A DNA stretch of 64,000 nucleotides from Mycobacterium sp. ITM-2016-00318 (GTDB lineage Bacteria; Actinomycetota; Actinomycetes; Mycobacteriales; Mycobacteriaceae): the NCBI RefSeq assembly GCF_002968285.2, contig NZ_CP134400.1:5270001-5334000 (forward strand). Reading direction: 5' to 3'. Below the pieces are notes generated by a model. The model searched no databases and was not told the origin of the DNA. It saw only the letters and a list, made by a program, of their open reading frames with translations. Position 1 is the first letter of the stretch; every line of letters begins with the position of its first letter. The translations under genes and the position numbers were made by a program. Shown here in pieces: positions 25,787 to 37,131 of the stretch.

Positions 25787-27931
25787 TTGACCCAAGCTGC
25801 CACCACGCAGGAGAGTTCGCTGGAGGTATGGCCCGGCAAGGCATATCCATTAGGCGCCACGTTCGATGGGTTCGGTACCAACTTCGCGGTGTTCAGCGAG
25901 GTGGCCGAGAAGGTCGAACTGTGCCTGTTCGACGCCGACGACAACGAGACCAGGTTGACGCTGCCCGAGGTGGACGGATTCGTCTGGCACTGTTTCATCC
26001 CCGGCATCCAGCCCGGCCAGAGATACGGCTACCGGGTGCACGGCCCGTACGACCCGGGCGCCGGGCAGCGCTGCAACCCGAACAAGCTGGTGCTCTGCCC
26101 GTACTCCAAGGCGATCGACGGCACCTTTGACTGGAACCAGTCGCTTTTCGGCTACAACTTCGGCGATCCCGACAGCCGCAACGACGACGACTCGGCGGCC
26201 AGCATGCCGAAGTCCGTGGTGATCAACCCGTATTTCGACTGGGGCGTCGACCGCCCACCGGGCCATGAGTACGCCGACTCGGTGATCTACGAGGCGCATG
26301 TGAAGGGCCTGACCCAGACCCATCCCGACATCCCGGAGAACATCCGCGGCGCCTATGCCGCGATCGGGCACCCGGCGCTGATCGAACACCTGAAGTCGCT
26401 CGGCGTTACGGCGATCGAACTCATGCCGGTGCACCACTTCGCGAACGACTCCACGCTGATCGAGAAGGGGTTGAGCAACTACTGGGGCTACAACACCACC
26501 GGATTCTTCGCCCCGGACCCCAAATACAGCAGCACCACCGCGCCGGGCGGGCAGGTGCAGGAGTTCAAGGCGATGGTGCGCGCGCTACACGAGGCCAACA
26601 TCGAGGTGATCCTCGACGTCGTCTACAACCACACCGCCGAGGGCAACCACCTGGGCCCGACGCTGTCCATGCGCGGCATCGACAACGCCGCCTACTACCG
26701 GCTGGTCGACGACGACAAGCGCTACTACATGGACTACACCGGCACGGGCAACAGCCTCAACGTCGGGCACCCGCACTCGCTGCAGTTGATCATGGACTCG
26801 CTGCGCTACTGGGTGACCGAGATGCACGTCGACGGGTTCCGGTTCGACCTCGCCTCGACACTGGCCCGTGAGTTCTACGACGTCGACAAGCTCGCGACGT
26901 TCTTCGAACTGGTGCAACAGGATCCGACGGTGAGCCAAGTGAAGCTCATCGCCGAGCCGTGGGACGTCGGGCCTGGCGGATATCAGGTCGGCGGCTTCCC
27001 GCCGCAGTGGACCGAGTGGAACGGCAAATACCGTGACACCGTCCGCGACTACTGGCGCGGTGAGCCTGCCACGCTCGACGAGTTCGCCTCCCGGCTGACC
27101 GGCTCCGCCGACCTCTACGAACAGACCGGCCGCCGACCCGTGGCGTCGATCAACTTCGTCATCGCCCACGACGGATTCACGCTGCGGGACCTGGTGTCCT
27201 ACAACGAGAAACACAACGAGGCCAACGGCGAGGACAACAACGACGGCGAAAGCCACAACCGATCGTGGAACTGCGGCGTCGAGGGTCCCACCGACGATCC
27301 GCAGGTCAACGCGCTGCGGGCGCGCCAGCAGCGCAACTTCCTGACCACGATGCTGCTCTCCCAGGGCGTGCCGATGATCGCGCACGGCGACGAACTCGGC
27401 CGCACGCAGCACGGCAACAACAACGTCTACTGCCAGGACAACGAACTGTCGTGGATCGACTGGGACGCCGCCGACGAGGATCTCATCGAGTTCACCCGCA
27501 ATGTGTCGGCGTTGCGGGCAGCGCATCCGGTGTTCCGGAGGCGGCGCTTCTTCAGCGGACGACCGGTCCGGCAACGTGGCGGTCCGAAACTTCCCGACAT
27601 CGCGTGGCTCGCGCCTGACGGCTCGGAGATGACCGACGAGGACTGGGAATCGGGCTTCGCCAAGTCACTCGGCGTGTATCTCAACGGTTACGGCATTCCC
27701 GACCTCGACGTGCGCGGCCAACGGGTCACCGACGATTCGTTCCTGCTGTTCTTCAACGCTCACTACGAGCCAATCGATTTCACCTTGCCCCACAACGACT
27801 TCGGCACTACGTGGATTCCGGTGGTCTACACCGCCGATGATGTCGGAGGCGATCCCAAACCCTACGACGCGGACGCGACGGTGACGGTCGACGCCCGCTC
27901 GGTGCTGGTGCTTCGGTCGGTCGAGGAGTAG
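25787..27931 (+). CDS. glgX: Glycogen debranching enzyme GlgX/TreX (GH13)
   Basis: A 714-residue isoamylase-type debranching enzyme that cleaves alpha-1,6 branches in glycogen or maltodextrin. An N-terminal CBM48-like domain (WPGKAYPLGATFDGFGTNFAVFSE) precedes the GH13 barrel. Catalytic regions: GFRFDLAS (nucleophile near D354), LIAEPWDVG (Glu near 390) and VIAHDGFTLRDL (Asp). I chose TTG 25787 (MTQAATTQESS) because GGAG lies eight bases upstream; there is no better start nearby. It resembles mycobacterial TreX, but the treY/treZ genes that usually accompany treX are not in view, so this may be a second copy. Confidence 0.9.
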   Translation: MTQAATTQESSLEVWPGKAYPLGATFDGFGTNFAVFSEVAEKVELCLFDADDNETRLTLPEVDGFVWHCFIPGIQPGQRYGYRVHGPYDPGAGQRCNPNKLVLCPYSKAIDGTFDWNQSLFGYNFGDPDSRNDDDSAASMPKSVVINPYFDWGVDRPPGHEYADSVIYEAHVKGLTQTHPDIPENIRGAYAAIGHPALIEHLKSLGVTAIELMPVHHFANDSTLIEKGLSNYWGYNTTGFFAPDPKYSSTTAPGGQVQEFKAMVRALHEANIEVILDVVYNHTAEGNHLGPTLSMRGIDNAAYYRLVDDDKRYYMDYTGTGNSLNVGHPHSLQLIMDSLRYWVTEMHVDGFRFDLASTLAREFYDVDKLATFFELVQQDPTVSQVKLIAEPWDVGPGGYQVGGFPPQWTEWNGKYRDTVRDYWRGEPATLDEFASRLTGSADLYEQTGRRPVASINFVIAHDGFTLRDLVSYNEKHNEANGEDNNDGESHNRSWNCGVEGPTDDPQVNALRARQQRNFLTTMLLSQGVPMIAHGDELGRTQHGNNNVYCQDNELSWIDWDAADEDLIEFTRNVSALRAAHPVFRRRRFFSGRPVRQRGGPKLPDIAWLAPDGSEMTDEDWESGFAKSLGVYLNGYGIPDLDVRGQRVTDDSFLLFFNAHYEPIDFTLPHNDFGTTWIPVVYTADDVGGDPKPYDADATVTVDARSVLVLRSVEE

Positions 27932-27966
27932 CTACTCTTGGTCCTCGCTCGTTCCTCACTCGCGCT

Positions 27967-28317
27967 CTACTCGACGACGTCGAAGAACGAGTCGCCGTCC
28001 TCGGGCGTGCCGTCGATCTGGCCGCGCTCGCGGCCCCGTTGCTCCGGGTCGCGGCGGTCGATTTCGTCGTCCGAGACCAGGACCGTCTCCTCGTCGGGAT
28101 CATCGGCGTCGCGCGGGTCGACGTCGTCGGGCGACACGTCCGGCGTCTCTTCCGCCAGCCTGTCGTCGAGCGATTCCTTTTCTTCCGGATCGAGCCACCG
28201 CTCCGGGGGATCCACCACCTCGTCGCCGTCGCTGTTGCGCACCTCGTCGGAGTCGAGCTGCTCGGTGGGGGTCAGCGGCGAGTTGTTGTCGAACTCATCG
28301 AACTCTGCAGAAGTCAT
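27967..28317 (-). CDS. Highly acidic hypothetical protein, 116 aa
   Basis: A low-complexity acidic protein, about 40 percent Asp plus Glu, with segments such as PDVSPDDVDPRDADDPDEETVL. It has no hydrophobic core, membrane helix or recognised domain, and is probably intrinsically disordered. It converges on glgX (35-bp gap). Its actinobacterial codon pattern, high third-position GC and clear start at ATG 28317 favour a real gene. Confidence 0.55.
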   Translation of the reverse strand: MTSAEFDEFDNNSPLTPTEQLDSDEVRNSDGDEVVDPPERWLDPEEKESLDDRLAEETPDVSPDDVDPRDADDPDEETVLVSDDEIDRRDPEQRGRERGQIDGTPEDGDSFFDVVE

Positions 28318-28750
28318 GCACGCGTGTTGCCCGGCATCCGGCCCGACTAAACCGCCGCCGCCCGAACCGGCGTCGGGCGTCCCGACTGGATGGTTGCTGA
28401 TGTTGCAGGCCGGCGCATGAGCGTTCCGGTTTCGCGGGCGGGGGATGCGCCGTCACCGGCCCGCAGCAAGCGGTCGGCGGGGCCGCGGTTCATCACGGGC
28501 TGACCGGCAGCCATCGCGCAGTGGCATCTCAGTCGAAAACCCCTCCCATACCAGGCAGTATGGTACGGTTTAGCAGCTGAAGCAGCCGTGGCCGCGTAAT
28601 CGGCACCGAGGGGTGCCGCCGGCCGGGCGGGCTGGAAGTAGAAGCCGAAGAGCGGCGGTGACTACCGGCGGCCACGGTTGCAACAGCACCCTTGAAGACG
28701 GAACTGATACCGTCGCTAATTTTCACGAGTGTCTCGTTGCTGGTAGCCGT
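28318..28750. other. Gene-free stretch with a palindrome
   Basis: 433 bp between two divergent genes without a convincing coding frame. It contains one clear interrupted palindrome (28546-28563) and GC-rich dyads near 28600-28680. A long leader for the TetR gene at 28751 is possible. Confidence 0.5.
28546..28563. promoter_or_regulatory. Inverted repeat CCATAC-N6-GTATGG, putative TetR operator
   Basis: Perfect 6-bp arms around a 6-bp spacer, about 190 bp upstream of the TetR gene at 28751. Half-site and spacing geometry fit a TetR dimer. No second copy was noticed. Confidence 0.5.
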
Positions 28751-29317
28751 ATGCTCCCGTCCATGAGTCCGCGGCGCGACCCCGGACGTCGGCTTTCGAT
28801 CGACGACTGGATCCAGGCCGGATTCGCCGTGCTCGCCGAGGGTGGACCGAATGCACTGCGGCTTGACCGGATCTGCGAGCGGCTCGGCGTCACCAAGGGC
28901 AGCTTCTACTGGCACTTCGCCGACCTCCCGGCGTACCGCACCGCGCTCATCGAGGCGTGGGGCAGCCTGCAGGACGAGGGCCGCAAGCAGTTCATGACGA
29001 TGCCCGGCGCTTCCCCTCGCGATCGGCTCAAGGCGATGATGCAGGCTTTGATGGGACCGCAGCTGTATGCCCTGGAGCGTGCCATGCGGGTGTGGGCGCT
29101 AACGGACGAAACCGTGGCAGAAGGCGTGCGCAGAAGCGACATGCAGGTGCTTGCCGCCGTGCACCAGATTTTCCTCGATGCCGGCTTTGACGACCAGGAC
29201 GCGCTTGTCAGGGCGGTCACCTTCTTCGCGGCGGGCATGGGCTTCCTGCACGGTTTCGATATCGAACGCCCACCCGACGGCGAGGACTTGTTCCTGGACT
29301 TCGTTCTCCGGCCCTAG
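28751..29317 (+). CDS. TetR-family regulator
   Basis: A 188-residue regulator with the HTH in NALRLDRICERLGVTKGSFYWHFADLPAYRTAL (about residues 37-68). The remainder is helical, ending FLHGFDIERPPDGEDLFLDFVLRP. ATG 28763 (MSPRRDPG) is an alternative start. The stop interlocks with that of the convergent 121-aa gene (CTAG, 29314-29317). Target unknown; the palindrome at 28546-28563 is a candidate site for autoregulation. Confidence 0.85.
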   Translation: MLPSMSPRRDPGRRLSIDDWIQAGFAVLAEGGPNALRLDRICERLGVTKGSFYWHFADLPAYRTALIEAWGSLQDEGRKQFMTMPGASPRDRLKAMMQALMGPQLYALERAMRVWALTDETVAEGVRRSDMQVLAAVHQIFLDAGFDDQDALVRAVTFFAAGMGFLHGFDIERPPDGEDLFLDFVLRP

Positions 29318-29679
29318 CCCGACGGGGTGAGCCCGGTTTTCGCGTCGAGGTACTGCAACAGGTCGTGGGCCGCCAGCTCGACGTCCTTGTGCCGCCATTC
29401 CGACGCGCGGTAGACGCAGGCGATCAGCCCGGTGCGGTGGAGCCGTCGCAGGTCGCCGTAGACGAACGCGTACCGCGCCTTGGTGTGCTCTGCCGCGCCC
29501 TCGGTCAGCCCGAGATGCCACTCCGCGTACTCGTCCCACGAGTGGTTCTCCAGGAACGCGTTCTGCGCGTCGGCGCGCGGCTGCACCTGTCCCCAGTCGC
29601 TGTCCAGCACGTACTGCCGGGCGTCGATCAGCTTGCGCGCCTTCGCCACCGCACCCTTGTTCACCGCATACGAAGCCAT
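29314..29679 (-). CDS. Conserved hypothetical protein, 121 aa
   Basis: A soluble, Trp- and Tyr-rich protein (SDWGQVQPRADAQNAFLENHSW, DEYAEWHLGLTEGAAEHTKARYAF, RRLHRTGLIACVYRASEW). I recognise it only as a conserved mycobacterial-type hypothetical. It lies 15 bp downstream of the amine oxidase on the same strand and is probably co-transcribed with it. Confidence 0.6.
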   Translation of the reverse strand: MASYAVNKGAVAKARKLIDARQYVLDSDWGQVQPRADAQNAFLENHSWDEYAEWHLGLTEGAAEHTKARYAFVYGDLRRLHRTGLIACVYRASEWRHKDVELAAHDLLQYLDAKTGLTPSG

Positions 29680-29694
29680 GGCTTCGCATACCCG

Positions 29695-31059
29695 TTATGC
29701 CACCGCCAGTCGCTCGAGGGCCATCACCTCAGCTGCCGCCCGTTCTCCCGAGCGCACCGCACCGTCGACCCAGCCACACATGACGGCCGAGCTCTCGGTG
29801 CCCGCCCAGTGCACACGGCCGCACGGCTCGCGAAGCGCGGACCCGAACTCGGTGAGCACGCCTGGCGGTGCGTGGCTGATCATGCCTCCGCCCGAATAGC
29901 GTTCGGTCGTCCAGTTCTGCTCGATGTAGTCCACCGGCGAACGCGCCTTGGCCCCGAAGCGGTCGGCGAGCTCGTCGAGGACGACCTTGCGGCGTTGCGT
30001 GTCGTCGAGGCCGCACAGTTTCCGCGCGGTAGGCCCTTCGACGATCACGCAGAGCACGCCCGGCGTGCCGGCATCGGTGCACGCATCGATGGTCACCTGG
30101 GCGGGTGTGCCCGGTGCGGCCGACTGTCCGGACAGTCCGTCGGCCCGCCAGAACGGTTCGTCGTAGACGATGTTGATCTTGTAGACGGCCCCGCTGGGCA
30201 TGCGCTGCTGCAACAGCGATCTGTCAACGGGAAGCATTGGCTCATAAAGAATCTGGCTGGCGATCGCGATCGGCACGGCGACGACCGCGCGCCGCGCCCG
30301 CACCGTCATGTCGTCGGACCGCACCGTCACCCCGACGTCGTCCTGGGCGATCCCTCGCACCGGCTGCGCCAGGTGTAGCGATTCGCCGAGCCGCGCGGCC
30401 ATCGGCCGGTAGACCGCCCCCATGCCGCCGACGATGCGCGAGTCCTGCGACCCGCCCTCAATGCCGAACACGAAATCGGGCCCGCCGCCCGACGCCATCT
30501 GATGCAGGGCGAACAGCAGCGAGATCTCCGAGGTGTCACTGGTGTAGGTGCCGCCGATCGCGGTCTCGAGCAGATCGCGGGCGGCCGCCGACCGCACATG
30601 GTGATCCAGCCACAAGGCGACCGTGATGCTGTCCCACTTGTCGGCCTTCCTGGCGTCCCATGGCGCGTCGAGCGGGATCGTCTTGCACATCTTGGTCAGC
30701 TCGAGCATCGCGGTGCCGAGGTTCACCGTCGCGAACGGGTTCAGCGTTCGCGGCACAACGCCCCGGTAGCGGAACTGCTTGCCGTCGACGATCATCATCG
30801 CCTCGCCATCGGCATACTGCTTGTAGGTGCCGATGTCGAACTCGTTCATCAACGCGTAGATGCGGTCTTGGCCCGGGCCGACCCACGCGCCGCCGCGGTC
30901 GATCCACGTCCCGTCGTCCCGTACCTCGGTGAAGGTGCGGCCACCGACCCGGTCGCGTGCCTCCAGCAGCGCCACCGAATGCCCCGCCTGCTTGAGCCGC
31001 AACGCCGCCGATAGGCCGGCGAAACCCGCCCCGATCACACAGAAGTCGACGTCAGCCAT
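29695..31059 (-). CDS. Flavin-containing amine oxidase
   Basis: A 454-residue FAD enzyme of the monoamine-oxidase family. The N-terminal dinucleotide site is DFCVIGAGFAGLSAALRLKQAG with the second motif LLEARDRVGGRT; further blocks are DRGGAWVGPGQDRI, GGMGAVYRPMA, VVAVPIAIAS and the C-terminal FAD-binding RVHWAGTESS. It would oxidise a primary or secondary amine to an imine with H2O2 release; the substrate is unknown. M. tuberculosis AofH (Rv3170) is a relative by memory. No signal peptide is seen. Confidence 0.88.
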   Translation of the reverse strand: MADVDFCVIGAGFAGLSAALRLKQAGHSVALLEARDRVGGRTFTEVRDDGTWIDRGGAWVGPGQDRIYALMNEFDIGTYKQYADGEAMMIVDGKQFRYRGVVPRTLNPFATVNLGTAMLELTKMCKTIPLDAPWDARKADKWDSITVALWLDHHVRSAAARDLLETAIGGTYTSDTSEISLLFALHQMASGGGPDFVFGIEGGSQDSRIVGGMGAVYRPMAARLGESLHLAQPVRGIAQDDVGVTVRSDDMTVRARRAVVAVPIAIASQILYEPMLPVDRSLLQQRMPSGAVYKINIVYDEPFWRADGLSGQSAAPGTPAQVTIDACTDAGTPGVLCVIVEGPTARKLCGLDDTQRRKVVLDELADRFGAKARSPVDYIEQNWTTERYSGGGMISHAPPGVLTEFGSALREPCGRVHWAGTESSAVMCGWVDGAVRSGERAAAEVMALERLAVA

Positions 31060-31140
31060 GATGGGATGGTCCCGCCGCCGACGGCCCCGCGGAGCTGTTT
31101 GGCAAATTCAACGCAGGCGTCAAGCAGTGCTGCAGCAGGC

Positions 31141-32459
31141 TCAGCCGACGATGCGCGCGATCGATCGCAGCGGAATCGGCAGCCATGTCGGACGATGCCG
31201 AGCCTCGTAGGCGGCCTCGTAGACCGCCTTGTCGAGCTCGTAGGCGGCCAGCAGCTCGGCGTCCTCGCGCGGGTCGGTCCCCGAGTGCGCCGCATATCCC
31301 TCGCAGAACGCCGTGCTGTTGCGGTCCACCCACTCGCGGGCCCGCGCCGCCAGCTGCCGGGACCGGTCGCCGTCCTCGTCCTGCTCCATCAGCCGCTGAT
31401 AGGCGGCGTACTCGAACGACCGCAGCACGCCGGCGACGTCGCGTGCGGTCGCGTCCGGGCGCCGCCGGTCGTCCAGCGGCTGACCGGGCTCACCCTCGAA
31501 GTCGATCAGCAGCCACCGTGCAGGGGTCCGGAGCACCTGCCCGAGGTGCAGGTCGCCGTGCATGCGCTGAACCGTGATCGTCCGCTCGGCCAGCTTGCGG
31601 TAGCGCTCCTCGATCAGTGGCACATAGACGCCGAGATCCGGAACCGCCGCCGCCGCGGCCGCCAGCCGCTCGAGCACCGCGTCGGTCGGGAAGGCCGTCG
31701 TCGAGGTCCCCAGTTCCGCGGCGAGAGTGGCGTGCACCGAGGCAACGGCTTCGCCGAGCCGGTAGGACTCGCCCGCGAAGTCGCCGCCCACCTCGTCGGC
31801 GTACAGATCGCCCTCCGCGAAGAGGTCGCGGGTGCTGGCCGTGGCCATGTCCCACCCTTCGGCCGAGTTGGCCGCGAACTCGGTGACCATCCCGAGCGCG
31901 TACGGCTGCCCGTCAAGCGTCGACTCGTAGGATCCGAGCAACCGGGCAACGTGCGGATTGCCCGCCCGCGCCAGCACCCGGTTGAGTTCGATGTCGGGGT
32001 TCGTGCCCGGCGTGATCCGCCGGAACATCTTGAACACGGCCTGTTCCTCGAAGATGACGCTGCTGTTGCTCTGTTCAGCGCTCGACACCCGTGGTGCGGC
32101 GTCCAACGGCAGGTCGGCCCCCGGCTCCTTGGTGAACCGGACGTCGCCGACCGTCGTCGACGAATCGAACAGCGCCAGCAGATATCTCGCATCCGCCGGG
32201 TTGTAGAGCGCGTCGTAGGCGGTGCGGCCGCCGTCCCCGCCGATGGTCGCGACGTCCGAGTACTCCTCGATCGGCCCCGTGTCCCATCGCACGATCACCT
32301 GATAACGCTCGGACGGCCCCTCCGTGTAGGCGACTTCGAGCAGTACGAGATCGAGGTCCTCGCGCAGCGATACGACGACGGCAGGCTCCGCGGACGCCAA
32401 CTCGCGGTTGCGGCCGGCATACCAGCGCTGGGTGACGATCCACTCGCCGAATGGCAGGT

Positions 32460-32463
<4 letters not shown>
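31141..32463 (-). CDS. mak: Maltokinase (Mak/Pep2)
   Basis: A 440-residue kinase that phosphorylates maltose to maltose-1-phosphate, the donor for GlgE-dependent alpha-glucan synthesis. The kinase-like core shows [26 protein letters not shown], the catalytic loop [12 protein letters not shown] and the metal-binding [12 protein letters not shown]. It starts as ATGA over the treS stop, the conserved mycobacterial treS-mak arrangement (Rv0126-Rv0127 by memory). The open frame continues upstream into treS, but ATG 32463 (MNLPFGEW) is the coupled start. Confidence 0.95.
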
Positions 32464-34253
<1,790 letters not shown>

Positions 34254-34450
34254 ACGAACTTCAAACCTACCCATCCGCGCTGAACTTGAATCGGCACCGC
34301 GTGTCGCGGCGCCACGTGAGCAACGAGTCGCCCCGAGTGGTGTAAAGGAACGGTTGAAACCGCCGACGAACCGGGATACCGTTGCGCGGCCAATGTTCCC
34401 ATTGTCGGGTGGCGTTGGTCTTCCCAATTCTTCGACGAATCGAGTGGTGC

Positions 34451-34903
34451 GTGTCAGAGCCTAATGATGGCGAAGCCCCAGTAATCGTTGGTCTGTCCGA
34501 TGCGGCGATGCACATGTACGCCGCCGCGATCGACACCCTCCCCGATCCGAGCGATCCCGAGTTCCCTGACCGTGCGGGTGTGATCCTCGCCGGTCTTCGC
34601 AAACTTCAAGACTCGCTCGCCGACGCCGCGAGCCGAAGCCGGGTGACCCCGTCGGTCATCGTCGCGCTCAGCGGTGTGCGCAGCCGGTACGACGATCTGA
34701 TGGCCACCGCTGCCAACGGCCCCGGCGCCACGCTGGGTCAGCGCCTCTACATCGCGCGGGGCCGGGCGAAGCTGTCGACGAAGGAAGCCGCCAACGGCGT
34801 CGGACTGCGCAAGGACCTCATCGAGGCCGTCGAAGCCGAAGAGCCGGTGCTCGAGGACGAGGCGTCGAGGATCAAGGATCTGATCGCCGCGCTCGGCGGC
34901 TGA
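34451..34903 (+). CDS. XRE-like helix-turn-helix protein
   Basis: A 150-residue protein with a C-terminal HTH (about 95-150: [39 protein letters not shown]) that resembles XRE/Cro folds. The N-terminal part ([34 protein letters not shown]) is of unknown function. GTG 34451 (MSEPNDGE) is chosen; the frame is open further upstream without similarity. It is divergent from treS (197-bp gap) and 68 bp upstream of the CRP paralogue. Confidence 0.7.
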   Translation: MSEPNDGEAPVIVGLSDAAMHMYAAAIDTLPDPSDPEFPDRAGVILAGLRKLQDSLADAASRSRVTPSVIVALSGVRSRYDDLMATAANGPGATLGQRLYIARGRAKLSTKEAANGVGLRKDLIEAVEAEEPVLEDEASRIKDLIAALGG

Positions 34904-34971
34904 CGCCAGGGCAAATATCTGACCCGGCGCGCCGCGTTTGCCCCGGTCGTCCACGGGTATCGCGTGATGCC

Positions 34972-35646
34972 ATGGACCGAACCGTCGCCGATGCCGCGCT
35001 GTTTCGCGCGCTCGAGCCGAGTGTGGTCGCCACGCTCACCTCTCGGCTGCCGACGGTCGATTTCGCTGCGGGCGACGTGATCTACGCCAGAGGTGATCTC
35101 GACGCCCAGCTCTACATCCTCGTCGACGGCAAGGTGAAGCTCGGCCGCTGCGCAGAAGACGGACGCGAGAACATCCTGTCCGTGCTAGCTCCGCCGGACA
35201 TCTTCGGTGAGCTTTCGATACTCGACCCTGGGCCGCAGCCGTGGAACGCCACGGCCATTACCGAGGTCCACGCGGCAACGGTCGACGGGGATCGACTCGA
35301 GAGGTGGATTGACCAGTACCCCCCGCTCGCAAGCCGGCTGCTGAGGCTGATGGCCGGGCAGCTGCGCCAGACCACTGACGCCATGGCCGACCTGTCCTTC
35401 ATCGACGCGCCCGCCCGGGTCGCCAAACAGCTTCTTGGCCTCGCGCAGCGGTTCGGTATCCCCGAGGACGGTTCGACGCGGGTGACGCACGACCTGACGC
35501 AGGAGGAGCTCGCACAGTTGGTCGGCGCTACACGGGAGACCGTGAACAAGGCGCTGTCGGACTTCCGCAACCGCGGTTGGATTCGCGTCGACGGAAAGAG
35601 CGTGCTGATCTCGAACTCCGAGCGGCTGGCGCACCGGGCGCACTGA
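34972..35646 (+). CDS. CRP/FNR-family transcription regulator
   Basis: A 224-residue CRP-type protein: cyclic-nucleotide-binding beta-roll at about 10-130 (DVIYARGDLDAQLYILVDGKVKLGR, PPDIFGELSILDPGPQPWNATAI), hinge helix and C-terminal winged helix (LTQEELAQLVGATRETVNKALSDF). The recognition helix is nearly the same as in mycobacterial Crp (Rv3676) by memory, so it may bind the TGTGA-type site. In Crp the cAMP-contact segment reads GELSIFDPGPRTSSAT; here it is GELSILDPGPQPWNAT, with Arg-Thr-Ser-Ser replaced, so cAMP affinity may differ. Confidence 0.9.
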   Translation: MDRTVADAALFRALEPSVVATLTSRLPTVDFAAGDVIYARGDLDAQLYILVDGKVKLGRCAEDGRENILSVLAPPDIFGELSILDPGPQPWNATAITEVHAATVDGDRLERWIDQYPPLASRLLRLMAGQLRQTTDAMADLSFIDAPARVAKQLLGLAQRFGIPEDGSTRVTHDLTQEELAQLVGATRETVNKALSDFRNRGWIRVDGKSVLISNSERLAHRAH

Positions 35647-35707
35647 CGCACATCGCTAGGGCAGATAGCGGGCAGCGCGCTGCACCGAGGTTGGGTATCG
35701 TGCCGTC

Positions 35708-36448
35708 GTGGCATCCCGTGATCGGCCCTCGCCCGCCGAGGGGGCGCGCACCATCGCCGCCTCCGCGAACTCTGGAACGCTTGCGACCATCGGTTCTGCC
35801 GGCGATCCATGGGCCTCGTTCGTCACCTACGGTCTGCTCGACGGCGCGCCGGTGCTGTGCGTGTCGAGTCTCGCCGAGCACGGCCGGAATCTGTCCACCG
35901 ATCAGCGGGCCAGCATCTCGATCGTTTCTCCGACCTCCGACCCTGATCCGCAGGCATGGGCTCGGGTGACGCTCGCCGGTGTCGCCCAACGGCCCGTCGG
36001 CGCCGAACTCGCCGCCGCGCGGGACGCGCACCTTGCCGCGGTGCCCGGCGCCACGAGTTACATCGACTACGCCGACTTCACGCTGTGGCTGCTGCGGGTC
36101 GGCCGGGTGCGCTGGTATGGCGGATACGGGCAGATGGACGTGGTGACGGGTGCGGACTACGCGGCCGCGCAAGCCGATCCGCTCGCACCGCACGCGGCCC
36201 GCGCGATCGCCCATCTCAACGCCGATCACGCCGAGTCGCTGCGCGACATGGCCAGAAACCTCGCCGGCTTTCCCGACGCGACCGCGGCGACGTGCACCGG
36301 CGCCGACCGGTACGGCCTTGCCTTGACGGTCAGCACACCGCACGGAACCGCCCACACCAGGGTCGGATACGCCGCACCCATCGACTCGCACGACGGTTTC
36401 CGCTCGGCCACAATCGAATTGGTCGAGCGCGCTAGGATCGGCGCGTGA
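35708..36448 (+). CDS. HugZ-like split-barrel protein with DUF2470 domain
   Basis: A 246-residue protein with an N-terminal pyridoxamine-phosphate-oxidase-like barrel (TIAASANSGTLATIGSAGDPWASFVTYGLLDG, HGRNLSTDQRASISIV) and a C-terminal DUF2470 domain (about 160-240: HAARAIAHLNADHAESLRDMARNL). This layout is that of HugZ heme oxygenases and related proteins. HNADH-like HLNADH contains the region that holds the heme ligand in HugZ. GTG 35708 is the start; the stop overlaps pyrE as GTGA, which couples the two. Confidence 0.78.
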   Translation: MASRDRPSPAEGARTIAASANSGTLATIGSAGDPWASFVTYGLLDGAPVLCVSSLAEHGRNLSTDQRASISIVSPTSDPDPQAWARVTLAGVAQRPVGAELAAARDAHLAAVPGATSYIDYADFTLWLLRVGRVRWYGGYGQMDVVTGADYAAAQADPLAPHAARAIAHLNADHAESLRDMARNLAGFPDATAATCTGADRYGLALTVSTPHGTAHTRVGYAAPIDSHDGFRSATIELVERARIGA

Positions 36449-37014
36449 CCGAACGCTCTGAGCTCTGGCAAGCCGCCTTCGATCTGATTCGCACCCGCGG
36501 CCACGAACGGCGCGAGGAGCCTTTCAAGCTGGCGAGCGGTCAGCTCAGCCACGACTACATCGACGGCAAGTACGCGGTGGACACCGGGGAGCGGCTGGCG
36601 ATCGTCAGCCGCGCGGTCGCCGAACTCGCGGCCGACAACGGTATCTCCTTCGACGCGGTCGGCGGGCTCACGATGGGCGCCGACCCGCTGTCGCACGGCG
36701 TGGCGATGGTCACCGGCAAGGCCTGGTTCTCGGTGCGCAAGGAACAGAAGCAGCGTGGCCGCGAGCAGTGGGTCGAGGGCACCCGGCTGGGGAAGGGCAC
36801 CCGGGTGCTGTTGGTCGACGACGTCATCAGCACCGGCGGCTCGACTGCGCTGGCGCTGGATCGGATCGCCCCGCTCGGTGTGGTCGTCACCGGCGTGATC
36901 CCGATGGTCGACCGCGGCGACGTCGCCGCGAAGCTCTTCGCTGAGCGCAATGTGCCGTTCGTCGCGCTGGTCAGCTACAAGGATCTGGGCATCGACCCCA
37001 TCAAGCCAGTCTGA
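36445..37014 (+). CDS. pyrE: Orotate phosphoribosyltransferase-like protein
   Basis: A 189-residue type I PRTase. The PRPP-binding motif is VLLVDDVISTGGST; FKLASGQLSHDYIDGKYAVD, GGLTMGADPLSHGVA and FSVRKEQKQRGREQWVEG match OPRT strand and flexible-loop regions. OPRT makes OMP from orotate and PRPP. The loop RKEQKQRGREQW differs from the classic RKxxKxHG form by Arg-Gly, so a related PRTase with another base is not excluded. It is translationally coupled to the HugZ-like gene, and the IS element lies 73 bp downstream. Confidence 0.78.
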   Translation: MTERSELWQAAFDLIRTRGHERREEPFKLASGQLSHDYIDGKYAVDTGERLAIVSRAVAELAADNGISFDAVGGLTMGADPLSHGVAMVTGKAWFSVRKEQKQRGREQWVEGTRLGKGTRVLLVDDVISTGGSTALALDRIAPLGVVVTGVIPMVDRGDVAAKLFAERNVPFVALVSYKDLGIDPIKPV

Positions 37015-37087
37015 TGATGCCGAAACCGACGTATGGGCGCGAAAGTGCGAGACGAGCGCGCCATTACGTCCATCTCGACAGTGACTA

Positions 37088-37105
37088 GTGTCCTGAGTCG
37101 TTAAT
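37088..37105 (+). repeat. Left terminal inverted repeat of the IS630 element
   Basis: GTGTCCTGAGTCGTTAAT, 18/18 complementary to the right end, preceded by a TA duplication. Confidence 0.93.
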
Positions 37106-37131
37106 CCGCGCTCAGCCGCTAGACTGGGATC

